Below, one piece after another: positions 46,579 through 55,763 of a stretch of DNA of 64,000 nucleotides. The notes beneath the pieces are model-generated. The model did not search any database. It was not told the origin of the DNA and saw nothing but the letters and a program-made list of their open reading frames with translations. Origin of the DNA: Pseudomonas sp. RIT-PI-q (GTDB lineage: Bacteria; Pseudomonadota; Gammaproteobacteria; Pseudomonadales; Pseudomonadaceae); the NCBI RefSeq assembly GCF_001297125.1, contig NZ_LHPC01000025.1:304214-368213 (forward strand), given 5' to 3'. Each line of letters begins with the position of its first letter. Position 1 is the stretch's first letter. The translations under genes were made by a program, and so were the position numbers.

Positions 46579-47037
46579 ATGCTCGAAAGTTGTCAGAATG
46601 CTCAGGAACGTTGGGGTGGAGTGCATCTGCTGATCGATCGCTGGTTGCAGGAGCGTCACGAACTGGTTCGGGCCTACGATGCTCTCGGCGCCAAGCCCGA
46701 GGCACTGGGCGAAGACCGAAAACCTTTGCAGGAATTCTGCGGAGTGTTGGTCGATTACGTGTCTGCCGGACACTTCGAGATCTACGAACAGCTGACTGGC
46801 GAAGCCAAGGCGTTTGGCGACACTCGCGGTCTGGAGCTGGCCGAGACGATCTATCCGCGCATTGATGTCATCACCGAGAAGCTGCTCGCGTTCAATGACC
46901 TGTGTGACGCCGGCAAATGCGTCGCAGAGAAATTCAAGGAGTTGGGTGGCCTGTTGCATGAACGCTTCGAACTGGAAGACTGCCTGATCGAAGTGCTGCA
47001 TACCGCTCACAAGGAAGAAGATTCGGTTCAGGCCTGA
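46579..47037 (+). CDS. algQ: AlgQ/Rsd, anti-sigma-70 regulator
   Basis: A 152-residue helical protein of the Rsd/AlgQ family, which binds sigma-70 and affects alginate and iron-regulated genes. Typical stretches are [30 protein letters not shown] and [20 protein letters not shown]. The ATG at 46579 follows GGGAAGAGAG; the frame is open to 46552. It lies between dsbH and the FKBP gene. Confidence 0.94.
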   Translation: MLESCQNAQERWGGVHLLIDRWLQERHELVRAYDALGAKPEALGEDRKPLQEFCGVLVDYVSAGHFEIYEQLTGEAKAFGDTRGLELAETIYPRIDVITEKLLAFNDLCDAGKCVAEKFKELGGLLHERFELEDCLIEVLHTAHKEEDSVQA

Positions 47038-47074
47038 ATCGTTTCCCTGCAAGACCCGCTGCTTGCAAGTAGCT

Positions 47075-47104
47075 AAAAACGGTGCGCACTGCGCGCCGTT
47101 TTTC
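47075..47104. terminator. Intrinsic terminator between algQ and the FKBP gene
   Basis: AACGGTGCGC pairs with GCGCGCCGTT around ACT, with A- and T-runs on both sides. It serves the convergent pair. Confidence 0.92.
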
Positions 47105-47115
47105 GTTTGTGCTGT

Positions 47116-47781
47116 TCAGCCGGTGGCGCCGCGCAATTCGACTTCGAATACCAGCGGCGTGAACGGCTCGATCAAGTCGCCGGCACCGTCGGCGCCATAG
47201 GCTTGGGCCGATGGAATCACCAACCGCCACTTCGCGCCGACCGGCATGTTTTGCAGTGCGCTGCGCCATCCGCTGATCACACTGTCGAGACTGAACCACT
47301 GCGGCTGACTGTTCTGATCGAACACCGTGCCGTCGGGAAGGCGACCGACATACAGCACCTGGACCTTTCCGTTCGGGCCGGCTTTCGCGCCGGTGCCTGG
47401 CGCCAGTTCCGTCAGCAGTATTCCATCGGCCAGTTCACGAACGCCGGGTTTGGCTTTTTCCTCGGCGAGAAAACGTCGCTCCTTTTCGAGGGCCGCCTCG
47501 CTCTGCGGCATGGCCGGTTGCAAGGCAACCTGAGCTTCGTGCTCATTCAGAATCTGTTCAATCCGCTCATCTTTCAGGGCCAGGGGTTTGCCTTGATAGG
47601 CCTGTTGCAGACCTTCCACCAGCGCTTTCAGTTGCAGGTCGGGAACCTCCTGGCGCAAGCGTTCACCGAGGCTGGCGCCCAGGCTGTAAGCGAGATCGTG
47701 AGCGTCATTTTCGTTGGTTTTTTCGGCGGCCTGGACCGCGGAAAAAAACACGCACAGGGATAAAAAAAGGTAACGCGACAT
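47116..47781 (-). CDS. FKBP-type peptidyl-prolyl cis-trans isomerase, exported
   Basis: A 221-residue protein with a signal peptide (MSRYLFLSLCVFFSAVQA) and so periplasmic. The N-terminal dimerisation domain (about 25-110, with LAYSLGASLGERLRQ) resembles FkpA/Mip. The C-terminal FKBP domain has VQVLYVGRLPDGTVFDQN, VISGWRSALQNMPVGAKWRLVIP and FEVEL. The frame is open upstream to 48249, but the signal peptide at 47781 sets the start. It is divergent from algP. Confidence 0.92.
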   Translation of the reverse strand: MSRYLFLSLCVFFSAVQAAEKTNENDAHDLAYSLGASLGERLRQEVPDLQLKALVEGLQQAYQGKPLALKDERIEQILNEHEAQVALQPAMPQSEAALEKERRFLAEEKAKPGVRELADGILLTELAPGTGAKAGPNGKVQVLYVGRLPDGTVFDQNSQPQWFSLDSVISGWRSALQNMPVGAKWRLVIPSAQAYGADGAGDLIEPFTPLVFEVELRGATG

Positions 47782-47974
47782 GGGCACTCTCCGGCCTGAG
47801 ATGCGGCGGATTATGCCAGTGTGAATGCACTCAAAGGTGAACTGGTTTTCGCACCTGCGCAGAAGAATTTCAATCCGTTGCAACGTAGCGCTTTGGATAC
47901 TGTCAACATGCCCTAGCGGCGGTAGCAGCAGAGGTCTAGTATGAGCCGCACCCACGTCAGCCAGGAGGTAAACC

Positions 47975-49150
47975 ATGTCGGCCACCAAGAAGCCTGTAAA
48001 TACCCCGTTGCACTTACTCCAACAACTTTCGGGCAGCCTGCTCGAGCATTTGGAAACCGCTTGTTCCCAAGCCTTGGCTGATGCTGAAAAACTGCTCGCC
48101 AAACTGGAAAAGCAGCGCGGAAAAGCGCAGGAAAAATTGCACAAATCCCGTACCAAATTGCAGGACGCAGCGGCGGCCGGCAAGGCCAAGGCACAGACCA
48201 AAGCCAAGGATGCAGTGAAAGAGCTTGAGGACTTGCTCGATGCCCTCAAGGATCGTCAATCTGAAACTCGCAGCTACATTCTGCAACTCAAGCGCGATGC
48301 TCAAGAAAGCCTGAAATTGGCCCAGGGCGTCGGTCGTGTACAAGAGGCTGTCGGCAAGGCGTTGTCCCTGCGTTCGGCCAAGCCAGCTGCGGCTCCTGCC
48401 AAGAAAGCCGCTGCCAAACCGGCTGCTGCAAAAGCACCGGCCAAGCCTGCTGCCAAACCGGCTGCCAAAGCACCGGTAAAAGCCGCAGCAAAACCTGCGG
48501 CGAGAAAACCAGTCGCTGCCAGCGCTGCGAAACCGGCTGCTAAAACGACGGCTGCGAAGCCTGCCGCCGCGAAGCCAGCCACTGCAAAAACGGCTGCTGC
48601 AAAACCAGCCGTGGCGAAAACTGCCGCTGCCAAACCCGCAGCAAAAACGGCCGCTAAACCTGCAGCCAAACCAGCTGCCAAAACCGCTGCGGCGAAACCG
48701 GCTGCCAAGCCGGCTGCAAAACCTGTCGCAGCTAAAGCTGCTGCAAAACCAGCAGCCAAACCGGCTGCAAAAACGGCCGCTAAACCGGCCGCCAAACCAG
48801 CTGCCAAAACCGCTGCGGCGAAACCTGCTGCCAAGCCGGCTGCAAAACCTGTCGCGGCTAAAGCGGCTGCAAAACCAGCTGCAAAACCAGCGGTAAAAAC
48901 TGCTGCAAAACCAGCCGCTAGACCGGCAGCAAAACCTGCTGCGGCAAAACCTGCCGCTGCTGCCAAGCCGGCCACCGCCAGCGCTGCAAACCCGGCCGCA
49001 GCCAAACCGGCGACCGCGCCAGTTGCCAAGCCAGCCAACCCGGCTCCGGCGGCAACGTCTGCTTTAGCAGCCGCCACCTCGACAGCCACGCCAGCGCCAA
49101 CGCCGGCCGCCGCGTCGATTGCAGCAACCACCCCAACCAGCGCCTCCTAA
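47975..49150 (+). CDS. algP: AlgP, histone H1-like alginate regulator
   Basis: A 391-residue protein with a helical N-terminal domain (about 1-130) and a long C-terminal tail (about 135-380) made of KPAA-type repeats rich in Lys, Ala and Pro, like histone H1. AlgP binds DNA and affects alginate genes in P. aeruginosa. The AGGAGG sequence precedes the ATG. The tail contains a higher-order repeat of 42 codons, and its end overlaps the convergent TIGR02444 gene by 4 bases. Confidence 0.92.
   Translation: MSATKKPVNTPLHLLQQLSGSLLEHLETACSQALADAEKLLAKLEKQRGKAQEKLHKSRTKLQDAAAAGKAKAQTKAKDAVKELEDLLDALKDRQSETRSYILQLKRDAQESLKLAQGVGRVQEAVGKALSLRSAKPAAAPAKKAAAKPAAAKAPAKPAAKPAAKAPVKAAAKPAARKPVAASAAKPAAKTTAAKPAAAKPATAKTAAAKPAVAKTAAAKPAAKTAAKPAAKPAAKTAAAKPAAKPAAKPVAAKAAAKPAAKPAAKTAAKPAAKPAAKTAAAKPAAKPAAKPVAAKAAAKPAAKPAVKTAAKPAARPAAKPAAAKPAAAAKPATASAANPAAAKPATAPVAKPANPAPAATSALAAATSTATPAPTPAAASIAATTPTSAS
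48643..48894 (+). repeat. Tandem 126-bp repeat within algP
   Basis: Two adjoining units, 48643-48768 and 48769-48894, encode nearly the same 42 residues (KTAAKPAAKPAAKTAAAKPA and onward). Smaller KPAA units continue on both sides. Such repeats are prone to length change. Confidence 0.88.
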
Positions 49151-49614
49151 GAAGTGCCGGTTGCCGCGACGCGCAGCTGATGCAGCGCGTCGCGGGGCAG
49201 GTGAGCGGCATTTGCCGTCCCACCTTCCAGCCAGGCCGATAGACCGGTCCCCTCACACTGCGGCCAACCCTGCGCCGATCGCTCCAGCCGCAACAACAGA
49301 TGTCGCTCGGCTTCCAGCTCCAGTGTCTTCACTTGTTCGCGCAACCTATTGAGTTCGGCATCTTCAGTCGCGACGGCTTTCCATTGCATGCGCAAGGCTC
49401 GCAGCGGTCGAACGACATCGGCGTCCCAAGGCTCGGCGACATTGCGCAGTTGCTGCAATCGTTGCTCATTGCAGGCCACCCCACGCTGTTCCAGCCATAA
49501 CCCACACAGCAGCAGGCACACATTGATACCGGCCGACTGCAAGTGCAGGCACGCGGGTTCAACGCCGGGACGGGCGTAAGTGGTCAGGGAAAAGCTCCAC
49601 AGGTCAGAGGACAT
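49147..49614 (-). CDS. TIGR02444 family protein
   Basis: A 155-residue protein of TIGR02444, a small Pseudomonas-type family without a known function. Family-like stretches are DLWSFSLTTYARPGVEPACLHLQ and VNVCLLLCGLWL-type (here INVCLLLCGLWLEQRG). The second half is helical. It is divergent from the ABC-F gene 50 bp away, and converges on algP. Confidence 0.82.
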   Translation of the reverse strand: MSSDLWSFSLTTYARPGVEPACLHLQSAGINVCLLLCGLWLEQRGVACNEQRLQQLRNVAEPWDADVVRPLRALRMQWKAVATEDAELNRLREQVKTLELEAERHLLLRLERSAQGWPQCEGTGLSAWLEGGTANAAHLPRDALHQLRVAATGTS

Positions 49615-49664
49615 AGTGCTACTCGCGCCAGTTGCGAGCGAAGCTGGTAGACTCCGCCGCCATT

Positions 49665-51575
49665 ATGATTCGACTTCAGAACCTGACTTTACAGCGTGGC
49701 CCGCAACGTCTGCTAGAAGACGCCGAGCTGACCCTGCACGCCGGCCACAAAGCCGGCCTCATCGGTGCCAACGGCGCCGGCAAATCGAGCCTGTTCGCCT
49801 TGCTCCTGGGTGAACTGCACCCGGACTCGGGTGATTGCTTCTTGCCGGCCGACTGGCGCATCGCCCACATGCGCCAGGAGATCGACACCCTCGATCGCAT
49901 CGCGGTCGACTACGTGCTCGATGGCGACCTGCGCCTGCGCGAGGTGCAACGTGACCTCGCCGCAGCCGAAGAGGCCCACGACGGTGCCGCTCAGGCCCGC
50001 CTGCACGCAGAGCTCGACAGCGCCGACGGTTACACCGCCGACGCCCGGGCCCGCAAGCTGCTGGCCGGCCTTGGGTTCACCAACGATCAGATGGATCGTC
50101 AGGTCGGAGATTTCTCCGGTGGCTGGCGGATGCGTCTGAACCTGGCGCAGGCATTGATGTGCCCCTCGGACTTGTTGCTGCTCGATGAACCGACCAACCA
50201 CTTGGACCTCGACGCCATCATCTGGCTCGAAGAATGGCTTAAAAGCTATCCCGGCACTATGTTGCTGATTTCCCACGACCGCGACTTCCTCGATGCCGTG
50301 GTCGATCACGTGGCCCACGTCGATCAGCGCAAGATCACCCTGTACCGCGGTGGTTATAGTGCCTTCGAACGTGCCCGCGCCGAACGTCTGGCCCAGCAAC
50401 AACAGGCTTACGAGAAGCAGCAGGCGCAACGTGCGCACATGGAAAGCTACATCGCCCGCTTCAAGGCCCAGGCCACCAAGGCCCGTCAGGCCCAGAGCCG
50501 GATCAAGGCGCTGGAGCGGATGGAAGAGTTGTCCGCCGCCCACGTCGATTCGCCGTTCGATTTCGTGTTCCGCGAGTCGGTGAAAATCTCCAGCCCACTG
50601 ATTGATATCTCCGACGCTCGACTGGGTTACGGCGAGCGAGCCGTGCTGGAGAAGGTCAGGCTGCAACTGACCCCCGGCGCGCGCATTGGTTTGCTCGGCC
50701 CCAACGGTGCGGGTAAATCGACCCTGATCAAAAACCTCGCCGGTGAACTTGAGCCGTTGTCCGGCCGACTGACCCGTGGCGAGAACACCGTGGTTGGCTA
50801 CTTCGCCCAGCATCAGCTGGATTCACTGGATTCAAAGGCCAGCCCGTTGCTGCACATGCAGCGCCTGGCGCCGACCGAGCGCGAGCAGACGCTGCGCGAC
50901 TTCCTCGGTGGTTTCGACTTCCGTGGTGCGCGGATCGATGAGCCGGTGCTGAATTTCTCCGGTGGCGAGAAGGCGCGACTGGCCTTGGCGTTGATCGCCT
51001 GGGGCCGGCCCAACCTGTTGCTGCTCGACGAACCGACCAACCACCTGGACCTGGAAATGCGCCTGGCGCTGACCATGGCCTTGCAGGAGTTCAGTGGTGC
51101 GGTACTGGTGGTCTCTCACGATCGCCATTTGCTCAAAAGCACTACCGATAACTTCTATCTGGTGGCGGACGGCAAGGTCGAGGAATTCGACGGCGACCTC
51201 GAAGACTACACCCGTTGGCTGGTCGACTATCGCCAGCGCAATGCCCCGGTCAGCAACACGCCGGTCAATCCGGACAAGACCGACAAGAAAGCCCAGCGCC
51301 AAGCCGCCGCTGCGTTGCGTCAGCAACTGGCGCCGCACAAGCGCGAGGCCGACAAGCTCGAAGCCGAGCTGGGCAAGCTGCATGAGAAACTGGCGAAGAT
51401 CGATGCCAGCCTCGGTGACAGCGACATTTACGAACCGATGCGCAAGAACGATCTGCGTGATCTGCTGGCCGAACAGGCCAAGCTGAAGGTGCGTGAAGCC
51501 GAACTGGAAGAAGCCTGGATGGAGGCTCTGGAACTGCTTGAAAGCATGCAGGCGGAGCTGGAGGCGTTGTCCTGA
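49665..51575 (+). CDS. ABC-F family ATP-binding protein (YheS-like)
   Basis: A 636-residue protein with two ABC ATPase domains and no membrane part. Walker A motifs are GANGAGKSS and GPNGAGKST, with signatures FSGGWRMRL and FSGGEKARL and LLLDEPTNHLD twice. An ABC-F linker (about 240-290) and a C-terminal coiled coil (about 540-630) are present. ABC-F proteins of this type act at the ribosome. The start MIRLQNLTLQRG at 49665 is chosen; the frame is open to 49632. It overlaps the mscS-type gene by one base (TGATG). Confidence 0.93.
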   Translation: MIRLQNLTLQRGPQRLLEDAELTLHAGHKAGLIGANGAGKSSLFALLLGELHPDSGDCFLPADWRIAHMRQEIDTLDRIAVDYVLDGDLRLREVQRDLAAAEEAHDGAAQARLHAELDSADGYTADARARKLLAGLGFTNDQMDRQVGDFSGGWRMRLNLAQALMCPSDLLLLDEPTNHLDLDAIIWLEEWLKSYPGTMLLISHDRDFLDAVVDHVAHVDQRKITLYRGGYSAFERARAERLAQQQQAYEKQQAQRAHMESYIARFKAQATKARQAQSRIKALERMEELSAAHVDSPFDFVFRESVKISSPLIDISDARLGYGERAVLEKVRLQLTPGARIGLLGPNGAGKSTLIKNLAGELEPLSGRLTRGENTVVGYFAQHQLDSLDSKASPLLHMQRLAPTEREQTLRDFLGGFDFRGARIDEPVLNFSGGEKARLALALIAWGRPNLLLLDEPTNHLDLEMRLALTMALQEFSGAVLVVSHDRHLLKSTTDNFYLVADGKVEEFDGDLEDYTRWLVDYRQRNAPVSNTPVNPDKTDKKAQRQAAAALRQQLAPHKREADKLEAELGKLHEKLAKIDASLGDSDIYEPMRKNDLRDLLAEQAKLKVREAELEEAWMEALELLESMQAELEALS

Positions 51576-52156
51576 TGGAAGCGTTCCGGCTGCCATTGCC
51601 CGCCGTGTGGATCGAGCCGATCTGGCTCGTCACGCAAATCCTGCTGATTCTGTTGGCCGGTTATTTCACCCAGCGCTTTGTCGCTAAATGCCTGACCCGT
51701 CTGGGCGAACGCTATCCGTTTCCGCCGCAATTGCTGATGCCGCTGCGCGGTGGTCTGCGCTGGCTGATCATGGGCAGCGCGCTGATCTTCGTGCTGGAAC
51801 GCCTCGGGGTTTCAGCGACGGTGCTCTGGACGGCGTTGTCCGGTTTTGTCGCGGTGGCGGCGGTGGCGTTTTTTGCCATGTGGAGCGTACTCTCCAATCT
51901 GCTGTGCGCGATCCTGATCTTCACCGTCGGCCCGTTCCGCCTCGGCGACGTGGTCGAACTGGTGGACACCACCGACAAGCCCGGCGTCAAAGGTCGGGTG
52001 GTGGCGATCAATCTGCTTTACACCACGTTGATCGAGGCCGAAGAGCTCGGCACCGGCAGCGCCATGGTGCAAGTGCCTAACAGCCTGTTCTTCCAGCGCT
52101 CGGTTCGGCGCTGGCGGGGTAGCGATGTATTCCCTTCGAGCGGGTTCGAAAAGTAG
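51575..52156 (+). CDS. Small-conductance mechanosensitive channel (MscS family)
   Basis: A 193-residue short MscS protein. Three membrane segments are seen, the last (LWTALSGFVAVAAVAFFAMWSVLSNLLCAI) being the pore-lining TM3 type with small residues. The beta domain follows (FTVGPFRLGDVVEL and VQVPNSLFFQRSVRR). The C-terminal vestibule is reduced. The start overlaps the ABC-F stop, so they are coupled. It opens under membrane tension. Confidence 0.9.
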   Translation: MEAFRLPLPAVWIEPIWLVTQILLILLAGYFTQRFVAKCLTRLGERYPFPPQLLMPLRGGLRWLIMGSALIFVLERLGVSATVLWTALSGFVAVAAVAFFAMWSVLSNLLCAILIFTVGPFRLGDVVELVDTTDKPGVKGRVVAINLLYTTLIEAEELGTGSAMVQVPNSLFFQRSVRRWRGSDVFPSSGFEK

Positions 52157-52186
52157 GCCTGCTTGCGACTAAAGCGTTCAAGCCAA

Positions 52187-52260
52187 AAAGATCGCAGCCT
52201 TCGGCAGCTCCTACATTGGAATGCGCCCTCCTGTAGGAGCTGCCGAAGGCTGCGATCTTT
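52187..52260. repeat. Inverted repeat, GCAGCCTTCGGCAGC type
   Basis: Perfect 29-base arms, 52187-52215 and 52232-52260, around a 16-base centre. It lies 30 bases after the MscS gene and could also terminate or protect its transcript. Confidence 0.92.
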
Positions 52261-52366
52261 TGCTTTTGGCGTTTCGCGATCCTCGTTTCCGACAAAAAAT
52301 CGATGGTCATCGGCCCAAAGCCGCATTAGCTTAGACGTCTGTCACGAGTCTGAGTCGAGGTGTGCA

Positions 52367-52999
52367 ATGGAGCTTCAAACATGGCTGGCGTTTTTTGCCG
52401 CCTGCTGGGTGATCAGCTTGTCCCCCGGTGCCGGCGCCATTGCGTCGATGTCCAGCGGTCTGCAATACGGTTTCTGGCGCGGTTACTGGAACGCCCTGGG
52501 CCTGCAATTGGGCCTGGCGGTGCAGATTGCGATTGTCGGCGCCGGTGTTGGCGCAATCCTCACGGCTTCGGCCACGGCCTTCTACGCGATCAAATGGTTC
52601 GGCGTGGCGTATCTGGTTTACCTCGCGATCAAGCAATGGCGCGCGCTGCCCAGCGATATGAGCGACGACGCGGCCATACGGCCGATCGGTAAACCACTGG
52701 TTCTGGTGTTCCGTGGTTTCCTGGTGAACATCAGCAACCCCAAGGCACTGGTGTTCATGCTGGCCGTGCTGCCGCAGTTCATCGACCCGCACGCGCCGCT
52801 GCTGGCTCAGTACCTGATTATCGGCGTGACCATGGTCTGCGTTGACCTGATCGTCATGGCCGGCTACACCGGGCTGGCGTCGAAGGTATTGCGCCTGTTG
52901 CGTACGCCCAAGCAGCAAAAACGCATGAACCGCACCTTTGCCGGGCTGTTCATCGGCGCGGCGGCATTCATGGCGACGCTGCGCAAAGCGACGATGTAA
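52367..52999 (+). CDS. LysE/RhtB family amino-acid exporter
   Basis: A 210-residue membrane protein with about six segments. The family start WLAFFAACWVISLSPGAGAI and the FLVNISNPKALVFMLAVLPQF stretch are diagnostic of LysE/RhtB exporters, which release amino acids such as homoserine or lysine. The ATG at 52367 is chosen over the long open frame from 52163, which runs through a repeat. A terminator follows. Confidence 0.92.
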   Translation: MELQTWLAFFAACWVISLSPGAGAIASMSSGLQYGFWRGYWNALGLQLGLAVQIAIVGAGVGAILTASATAFYAIKWFGVAYLVYLAIKQWRALPSDMSDDAAIRPIGKPLVLVFRGFLVNISNPKALVFMLAVLPQFIDPHAPLLAQYLIIGVTMVCVDLIVMAGYTGLASKVLRLLRTPKQQKRMNRTFAGLFIGAAAFMATLRKATM

Positions 53000-53015
53000 A
53001 ACCGTCAGGCACAAA

Positions 53016-53043
53016 AAAAGGCGACCCTTGCGGTCGCCTTTTT
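53016..53043 (+). terminator. Intrinsic terminator after the LysE gene
   Basis: AAAAGGCGACC pairs with GGTCGCCTTTT around CTTGC, with A- and T-runs. Confidence 0.92.
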
Positions 53044-53170
53044 CATTCAAGACTTCACGGAGGTTCTCTCCGTCAACGCGTCAGCAGGCAGTTCATTGCG
53101 AACAAAGCTTGAGTGAAAGTCATTGGAAGTGAACAATGTGTTACTTCGTATTTCCAATTGAGATTCATTC

Positions 53171-55069
53171 ATGACTGCCCCGTCCCGTTTACTGGCCTGG
53201 CTGGTGTTCCCGTTGTTTGCCCTGTGCAGTTTCAACCTGCTGGCCGACACCGTGGAAGGCGCACCACAAGCGCTGCATTTGCTCGATTACATTGGCGCTG
53301 ACTATCCGGAATCGGTACAAGCGGGCAAGGTCATCAATGAGACGGAATACCGCGAGCAGCTGGAATTCATCAAGGTGCTGCAAGGCTTGATCGCCGCCAT
53401 GCCGGCCAAACCGGAAAAAGCCGGGCTGGAGCAAGGCGTCGGTACGCTGCGCAACGCGATCACCGCGCGTCAGGATGGCGCGGACGTCGCCCGCCAGGCT
53501 CGTCAGCTCGGTGCGAAGCTGGCAGTCGCCTATGAAGTCAGCCAGGCGCCGATCATTACCCCGGACCCGACACGTGGAGCGCCGCTGTACGCTCAGCACT
53601 GTTCGGTCTGCCATGGCGATGCGGGTGCCGGCGATGGCCCGGCAGGTGTCGGCCTGACGCCGCCACCGGCCAATCTTCGTGACACGGCGCGTCTGGACCA
53701 CTTGAGCCTCTACGCGATCTACAGCACCTTGGGCCTGGGTGTCGAAGGCACTGACATGCCGGCCTTCGCCGATCAGCTCGACGATCGTCAGCGTTGGGAC
53801 CTGGCCACCTATATCGCCAGTTTCAGCGTCGATCCGGCGGCGGCTAAATCCGAAAAGACCTACAACATCGCCGACCTGGCCCGTCAGACGCCGGCTGAAG
53901 TGCAGGCTGCCGACGGCCCGCAAGCCGCGGCGACGTTCCGTACTCAGCGCGCGCAACCACCGCAGGTCAAGCGTGGCCCGGCGCAATTGCTCGACTATAC
54001 CGCCGCCACGCTGGACAAGAGCGTCGCAGCCTACCGCGCCGGCGACCACGATCAGGCCTACGACCTGTCGGTGGCCGCGTACCTGGAAGGTTTCGAACTG
54101 GTCGAAAGCTCCCTGGACAACGTCGACGCCAACGTGCGCAAAGACACTGAAAAATCCTTGATGGCTTACCGTCAGTCGTTGCAGGACGGTTTGCCGGTGG
54201 CCCAGGTCCAGGAGCGTCTGGACGCGGCCAAGGCCAAGTTGAAGACGTCCGCCGGGTTGTTGGGCAGCGATGGCTTGAGTTGGTCGCTGAGCTACATCTC
54301 CGGCCTGCTGATTCTGTTGCGCGAAGGCCTGGAAGCGATTCTGGTGCTGGCGGCGATCCTCGCGTTCCTGCGCAACACCGGTCAGCAATCGGCAGTGCGC
54401 AGCGTCAACGTCGGTTGGGGCCTGGCGCTGTTGGCCGGCTTGGCGCCCTGGGCGCTGGCGGCGTATGTGATCGATGTCAGCGGTTCGCAACGCGAATTGC
54501 TGGAAGGGGCGCCGGCGTTATTTGCTGCGGGGGTGGTGCTCTGGCTCGGCGTGTGGATGCACGACCGTCGTCACGCAGCGGCGTGGCAGGATTACATCAA
54601 GAGCAGCCTGGTGGGCGGCGGTGGCCGATTCGGCTTTGCGACGCTGGCGTTCTTCTCGGTGTATCGCGAACTATTCGAAGTGATCCTGTTTTACGAAACC
54701 CTGTGGTTGCAGGCAGGCCCTGCGGGTCATAACGCGGTGCTGGCGGGCGGCGCGACGGCGTTGGTGTTGCTGGTCGGTCTGGCCTGGGTGATCCTGCGCG
54801 GCTCGGCGAAACTGCCGCTGTCATTGTTCTTCAGCATCAACGCCGGCCTGCTCTGCGCGCTGTCGGCGGTGTTTGCCGGGCACGGGATGAAGGCGTTGCA
54901 GGAAGCCGGGGTCTTCGGCACCCGGCCGGTGCCGTTCTTTGACTTCGACTGGCTGGGGATCCACGCTGATGCGTATTCGCTGAGTGCTCAGGCCGTGGCG
55001 ATCATTGCGATCATCGTGTTGTATGGCCGCAGTCGGCTGGCTGAGAAGCGGCGGGTGCAGGTTTCTTAA
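53171..55069 (+). CDS. Cytochrome c/FTR1 family iron permease
   Basis: A 632-residue fusion. A signal segment (about 5-26) leads to a periplasmic part with a cytochrome c domain (C144-S-V-C147-H148, heme-binding; TDMPAFADQL contains the distal methionine). A helical linker follows, then an FTR1 permease from about residue 370, with seven membrane helices and two REXXE motifs (LREGLEAILV and YRELFEVILFYE). It probably couples Fe(II) oxidation or electron transfer to iron uptake across the inner membrane. It stands alone. Confidence 0.92.
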   Translation: MTAPSRLLAWLVFPLFALCSFNLLADTVEGAPQALHLLDYIGADYPESVQAGKVINETEYREQLEFIKVLQGLIAAMPAKPEKAGLEQGVGTLRNAITARQDGADVARQARQLGAKLAVAYEVSQAPIITPDPTRGAPLYAQHCSVCHGDAGAGDGPAGVGLTPPPANLRDTARLDHLSLYAIYSTLGLGVEGTDMPAFADQLDDRQRWDLATYIASFSVDPAAAKSEKTYNIADLARQTPAEVQAADGPQAAATFRTQRAQPPQVKRGPAQLLDYTAATLDKSVAAYRAGDHDQAYDLSVAAYLEGFELVESSLDNVDANVRKDTEKSLMAYRQSLQDGLPVAQVQERLDAAKAKLKTSAGLLGSDGLSWSLSYISGLLILLREGLEAILVLAAILAFLRNTGQQSAVRSVNVGWGLALLAGLAPWALAAYVIDVSGSQRELLEGAPALFAAGVVLWLGVWMHDRRHAAAWQDYIKSSLVGGGGRFGFATLAFFSVYRELFEVILFYETLWLQAGPAGHNAVLAGGATALVLLVGLAWVILRGSAKLPLSLFFSINAGLLCALSAVFAGHGMKALQEAGVFGTRPVPFFDFDWLGIHADAYSLSAQAVAIIAIIVLYGRSRLAEKRRVQVS

Positions 55070-55090
55070 AGCATTCGCTGCGCTCACATT

Positions 55091-55153
55091 CGCGGGCAAG
55101 CCCGCTCCCACAGGTTTAGCGTTAACCTTGTGGGAGCGGGCTTGCCCGCGATG
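55091..55153. repeat. REPIN (inverted REP pair)
   Basis: CGCGGGCAAGCCCGCTCCCA and its inverse lie just after the permease gene, ending about 20 bases before the next start. Confidence 0.9.
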
Positions 55154-55175
55154 CTTTTCAACAGAGGAAAACCCA

Positions 55176-55631
55176 ATGCGTGTGTGGATCGATGCCGACG
55201 CTTGCCCGCGGGCGGCCAAGGATCTGGTGGTGAAGTTCGCGCTCAAGCGTCAGTTCGAAGGGGTGCTGGTGGCCGGACAGCCGCAGATCAAACCGGGGCG
55301 GGCCCTGGTGAAGCTGATCGTGGTGCCCAGCGGCCCGGATGCGGCGGAGGACTGCCTGGTGGAACACGCCGTGCCCGGCGAACTGGTGATCTGCAGCGAC
55401 GTGCCGCTGGCCGACCGGCTGGTGAAGAAGGGCGTTTCAGCGCTGGACCCTCGGGGCAAGGAGTTCGATGCGCAGAACATGGGTGACAGGCTGGCCGTGC
55501 GTAACCTGTTCACCGATTTGCGTGAACAGGGTCAGATGAATGGCGGCCCGGCGCCGTTTGGCGAGCGCGAGAAGCAGGCATTTGCCAATGCGCTGGACCG
55601 GATCCTCACCCGACTATCGCGCAAACCCTGA
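55176..55631 (+). CDS. YaiI/YqxD family protein (UPF0178)
   Basis: A 151-residue protein with the family start MRVWIDADACPRAAKDLVVKFA and the stretch VICSDVPLADRLVKKGVSALDPRG, a PIN-like nuclease fold with conserved aspartates. Function unknown. The start at 55176 with AGAGGA upstream is chosen over the open frame from 54984. Confidence 0.92.
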   Translation: MRVWIDADACPRAAKDLVVKFALKRQFEGVLVAGQPQIKPGRALVKLIVVPSGPDAAEDCLVEHAVPGELVICSDVPLADRLVKKGVSALDPRGKEFDAQNMGDRLAVRNLFTDLREQGQMNGGPAPFGEREKQAFANALDRILTRLSRKP

Positions 55632-55658
55632 ACCCCGCAACCCCTAACCCCCGCAACC

Positions 55659-55754
55659 CCTGTAGGAGCTGGCTTGCCAGCGAAGGCTATTTAACAGCCA
55701 ACAAATAATGCGTTGAATGTCATGGCCCCTTCGCTGGCAAGCCAGCTCCTACAG
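55659..55754. repeat. REPIN (inverted REP pair)
   Basis: CCTGTAGGAGCTGGCTTGCC (from 55659) and its inverse (ending 55754). Just before it, 55631-55660 holds the short tandem CCCCGCAACCCCT. Confidence 0.88.
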
Positions 55755-55763
55755 TAAACCGGG

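Noticed and set aside
48361..49130. Short regular repeats as a CRISPR array
   Set aside because: They are in-frame KPAA codon repeats of algP without spacers or cas genes.
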